A DNA stretch of 7,783 nt from the NCBI GenBank assembly GCA_039934475.1, contig JBDTMC010000374.1:1-7783 (forward strand), given 5' to 3'. Position 1 is the first letter of the stretch. Every line of letters begins with the position of its first letter. Positions 6,218-7,783 of the stretch are shown piece after piece. This DNA is from JBDTMC01 sp039934475. Its GTDB lineage: Bacteria; Acidobacteriota; Terriglobia; Bryobacterales; Bryobacteraceae. Position numbers and translations under genes: made by a program. The notes below the pieces were generated by a model. It was not told where the DNA came from. It saw only the letters and a list, made by a program, of their open reading frames with translations, and searched no databases.

Positions 6218-6279
6218 GCGAGTTCTTTCGCCAGTTCCGGTGTTGCCACATGCAGTAGCGTTTTAACACGGAGCTTCGA

Positions 6280-7347
6280 ATGAATCCATGTAGATTGCGA
6301 CGAATTCTCCCGCGGCTGGCCGCGGGTGCCTTGCTTGCTTCGATGAGTCTATTTGCCGCGAACAGTTACACCGTTACGCCTCTGACTTCTGATGTTCCAA
6401 ACGCCGCCCCGGTCACCGACGTGGGACTTGTCAACGCCTGGGGGATCGCCCATGGCCCTAACGGTCCCTGGTGGGTGAACGCAGCCGCCACCGGCACGTC
6501 ACGAGTGTACGACGCCTCCGGCAACCCCAGCCTGATCGTCTCAATTCAGCCTCCCATCGGGGGGAGTTCGCCATCGGCTCCCACCGGAATCGCGTTCAAT
6601 TCGACACCAAGTTTTCCCTTGACTCCTGGGAACCCTAGCCTGTTCCTGTTCGTGACGGAGGGCGGAACCATCGCTGGCTGGAGTCCAACCGTCAGCCAGA
6701 ATCACGGCATAACCAAGGTCGACAACAAAAATGGCGCCATCTACAAGGGAATGACGTTGGGAGTAATTCAGGACACCGGAAACTTTTTGTATGCCGCCAA
6801 TTTCCATGCCGGAACCGTTGAGGTCTATGATGCGGCTTTCCGGCCCGTGACCCTCCCTACCGGAGCATTTGTCGATCCAAAGATTCCGGCGGGGTTCGCG
6901 CCATTCAACATGCAGAACATCGGCGGTAAGATCTACGTTGCCTACGCGAAACAGGACGCGAACGCCGAAGACGAAGTTGCCGGACCAGGCATGGGATTCG
7001 TATCCGTATTTTCCCCGGCCGGAACGCTTCTCCGTCGACTACAGTACGGAACATGGTTTAACGCACCGTGGGGCATCACGATGGCTCCCGACGGGTTTGG
7101 TTCGCTCGGCGGTTCGGTTCTAGTCGGAAACTTCGGTAGCGGCACCATCGTTGCCTTTGATGCGAATACCGGAATGCTAAAGGGCGCCCTGCGCGATTCA
7201 ACGGGAGCCCCCGTCGTGATCCCCGGTCTTTGGGGTCTGGGATTCGGAGACGGCGGCCCATCCGGCGATGCCAACGCGCTCTACTTCGGAGCTGGAATCA
7301 GCAACGAGGCCCACGGCCTATTCGGCAAGATCGTCGCAAACCCATAG
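6280..7347 (+). CDS. TIGR03118 family secreted protein
   Basis: A 355-residue protein with a signal peptide (Arg-rich n-region, then LAAGALLASMSLFAA with cleavage near FAANS). The mature part matches the TIGR03118 family as I recall it: LVNAWGIAHGPNGPWWV near residues 50-66, then VTEGGTIAGWSP, the block FAPFNMQNIGGKIYVAYAKQ, then DEVAGPGMGFV, FNAPWGITMAPDGFG, VGNFGSGTIVAFD and finally GLWGLGFGDG and HGLFGKI. The repeated glycine- and aspartate-rich strands suggest a beta-propeller-like fold. No enzymatic role is established. The start is supported by GGAG (6270-6273) 6 nt before the ATG. No PEP-CTERM tail is visible; the chain ends shortly after the last conserved block. It is intact and uninterrupted, in contrast to its neighbours. 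Confidence 0.9.
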   Translation: MNPCRLRRILPRLAAGALLASMSLFAANSYTVTPLTSDVPNAAPVTDVGLVNAWGIAHGPNGPWWVNAAATGTSRVYDASGNPSLIVSIQPPIGGSSPSAPTGIAFNSTPSFPLTPGNPSLFLFVTEGGTIAGWSPTVSQNHGITKVDNKNGAIYKGMTLGVIQDTGNFLYAANFHAGTVEVYDAAFRPVTLPTGAFVDPKIPAGFAPFNMQNIGGKIYVAYAKQDANAEDEVAGPGMGFVSVFSPAGTLLRRLQYGTWFNAPWGITMAPDGFGSLGGSVLVGNFGSGTIVAFDANTGMLKGALRDSTGAPVVIPGLWGLGFGDGGPSGDANALYFGAGISNEAHGLFGKIVANP

Positions 7348-7351
7348 ATTC

Positions 7352-7544
7352 AAAATTCACGGTCGCCGTTACGCCCCCGATGGTCACCTGTGGAGAATTC
7401 ACACTCGCAGCTGCGCCCGAAAACACATGACCAGCCGGTACTAGCGGCGTCTTCGGGCCGAAAGCCGACACCGTACAGCAGCACCGTTTCCCCAGCTTTC
7501 ACCGGTCTGGCGGGGTAGGAGAAACGCCCGCGGGTCCAGTGAAA
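7352..7544 (-). pseudogene. Frameshifted remnant of a TIGR03437 C-terminal domain
   Basis: On the minus strand, one frame reads FSYPARPVKAGETVLLYGVGF (positions down to about 7463). After one extra C the next frame reads GPKTPLVPAGHVFSGAAA, then SVNSPQVTIGGVTATVNF, down to 7352. This is the TIGR03437 domain (pattern PGExVxLYGxGFGP...FSGAA...VTIGGxxAxVxFAGL), which is widespread at the C-termini of Solibacter-type secreted proteins. The rest of the domain (AGLxxGLYQxNxxVP and beyond) is missing, because the sequence passes into the TIGR03118 gene four bases later. The N-terminal part of the parent protein is also absent. Confidence 0.75.
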
Positions 7545-7723
7545 TCGTGTCCGGCACCACTATTGCCGGGACTGGCGGGGGTTAGTTAGCACAATCGCCG
7601 CTGCGTACTTGCTGTTTGGTGATGGAAACCTGCCTTCGTGTCAGGCTGATTGAGTGATCGGGAGAAGACCTCCCACCTCGATTTACTTTTCCTATAGTCA
7701 CACCCCCGGTTGTTGCCCCCGAA
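7545..7723. other. Non-coding gap
   Basis: No recognisable gene on either strand. A small hairpin GGGAG (7660-7664)/CTCCC (7670-7674) without a T-run is the only structure noted. The stretch probably includes the 3' flank of the minus-strand gene that begins beyond the window. Confidence 0.4.
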
Positions 7724-7783
7724 TCAGTTTTTCCGGCCGGCTAGATATCTTTCGAGCTTATCGAACGACTCCGACCAACCCTG
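7724..7783 (-). CDS. C-terminus of an AHSA1/SRPBCC-like protein (partial, runs off the window)
   Basis: The minus strand entering at 7783 reads QGWSESFDKLERYLAGRKN and stops at 7724-7726 (TGA). This is the typical end of AHSA1/START-like SRPBCC proteins, where a GWxESLDKLxxYL helix closes the lipophilic cavity. Only 19 residues are visible, so the family call is tentative and the function (often ligand binding, or an ArsR-linked regulator partner) cannot be judged. The parent gene lies to the right of the window. Confidence 0.55.
   Translation of the reverse strand, partial: QGWSESFDKLERYLAGRKN

Larger units (their letters stand above)
5886..6279. other. Unassigned stretch between the IS630 scrap and the TIGR03118 gene
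   Basis: No intact gene is supported here. A minus-strand open frame across about 5885-6000 reads LSSLGITFGYLSLPIQVETG then YDAYLQRAPAKP, ending where IS630 similarity begins. It has protein-like composition and could be another gene scrap, but I do not recognise the family. The remaining 280 nt contain two inverted repeats and the likely leader of the TIGR03118 gene. Confidence 0.4.

Noticed and set aside
6203..6230. Possible dif (XerC/XerD) site, from ATTTAACATA resembling one arm
   Set aside because: The second arm does not match and the spacing is wrong; only one 10-nt arm fits.
5865..6269. 134-codon minus-strand open frame
   Set aside because: No recognisable motif, Cys/Arg/Ser-rich translation, and it runs across the IS630 edge and two inverted repeats.

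Overview
The window looks like a decaying accessory or intergenic stretch of an Acidobacteriota genome, most likely a Solibacter/Bryobacter-type soil organism. That is an inference from three things: the co-occurrence of TIGR03118, TIGR03437 and HAF-repeat proteins, a BON protein beside a general-stress-17M-like protein, and moderately high GC. No rRNA or tRNA gene and no CRISPR array was seen.

Layout, left to right. Bases 1-212 hold only a hairpin. A secreted BON-domain protein (213-605, +) is followed 50 nt later, behind a very good Shine-Dalgarno, by a general-stress-type gene that breaks after about 24 codons (656-787, +). It runs into a heavily deleted IS1634-type transposase relic (about 726-1367, -). 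The far edge of that relic abuts a response-regulator/PAS/GGDEF/EAL gene that has lost its 5' end (1413-3365, +). A likely intrinsic terminator lies at 3472-3497, and the rest of 3366-3828 looks non-coding.

An intact secreted HAF-repeat protein follows (3829-4812, -). Next is a graveyard: a frameshifted C-terminal remnant of a DHH/DHHA1 phosphoesterase (4874-5261, -), a 5'-truncated DUF2442-like gene (5448-5723, -), a sliver of tyrosine recombinase (5661-5723, +) and a twice-frameshifted IS630 transposase scrap (5727-5885, +). After an unassigned 390-nt stretch with two inverted repeats comes an intact secreted TIGR03118 protein (6280-7347, +). Four bases past its stop lies a frameshifted TIGR03437 domain remnant (7352-7544, -). 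The window ends in the C-terminus of an AHSA1/SRPBCC-like protein (7724-7783, -).

Only four genes look fully or largely functional: BON, the GGDEF-EAL protein (altered), HAF and TIGR03118. They do not form an obvious pathway. The common theme is repeated truncation at sharp junctions, several beside transposase or integrase debris. I found no convincing new multi-gene system. The most testable biology is the c-di-GMP protein, which has lost its phosphoacceptor module and carries DG in place of DD in its EAL active-site motif, while its GGDEF active site and inhibitory site look intact.
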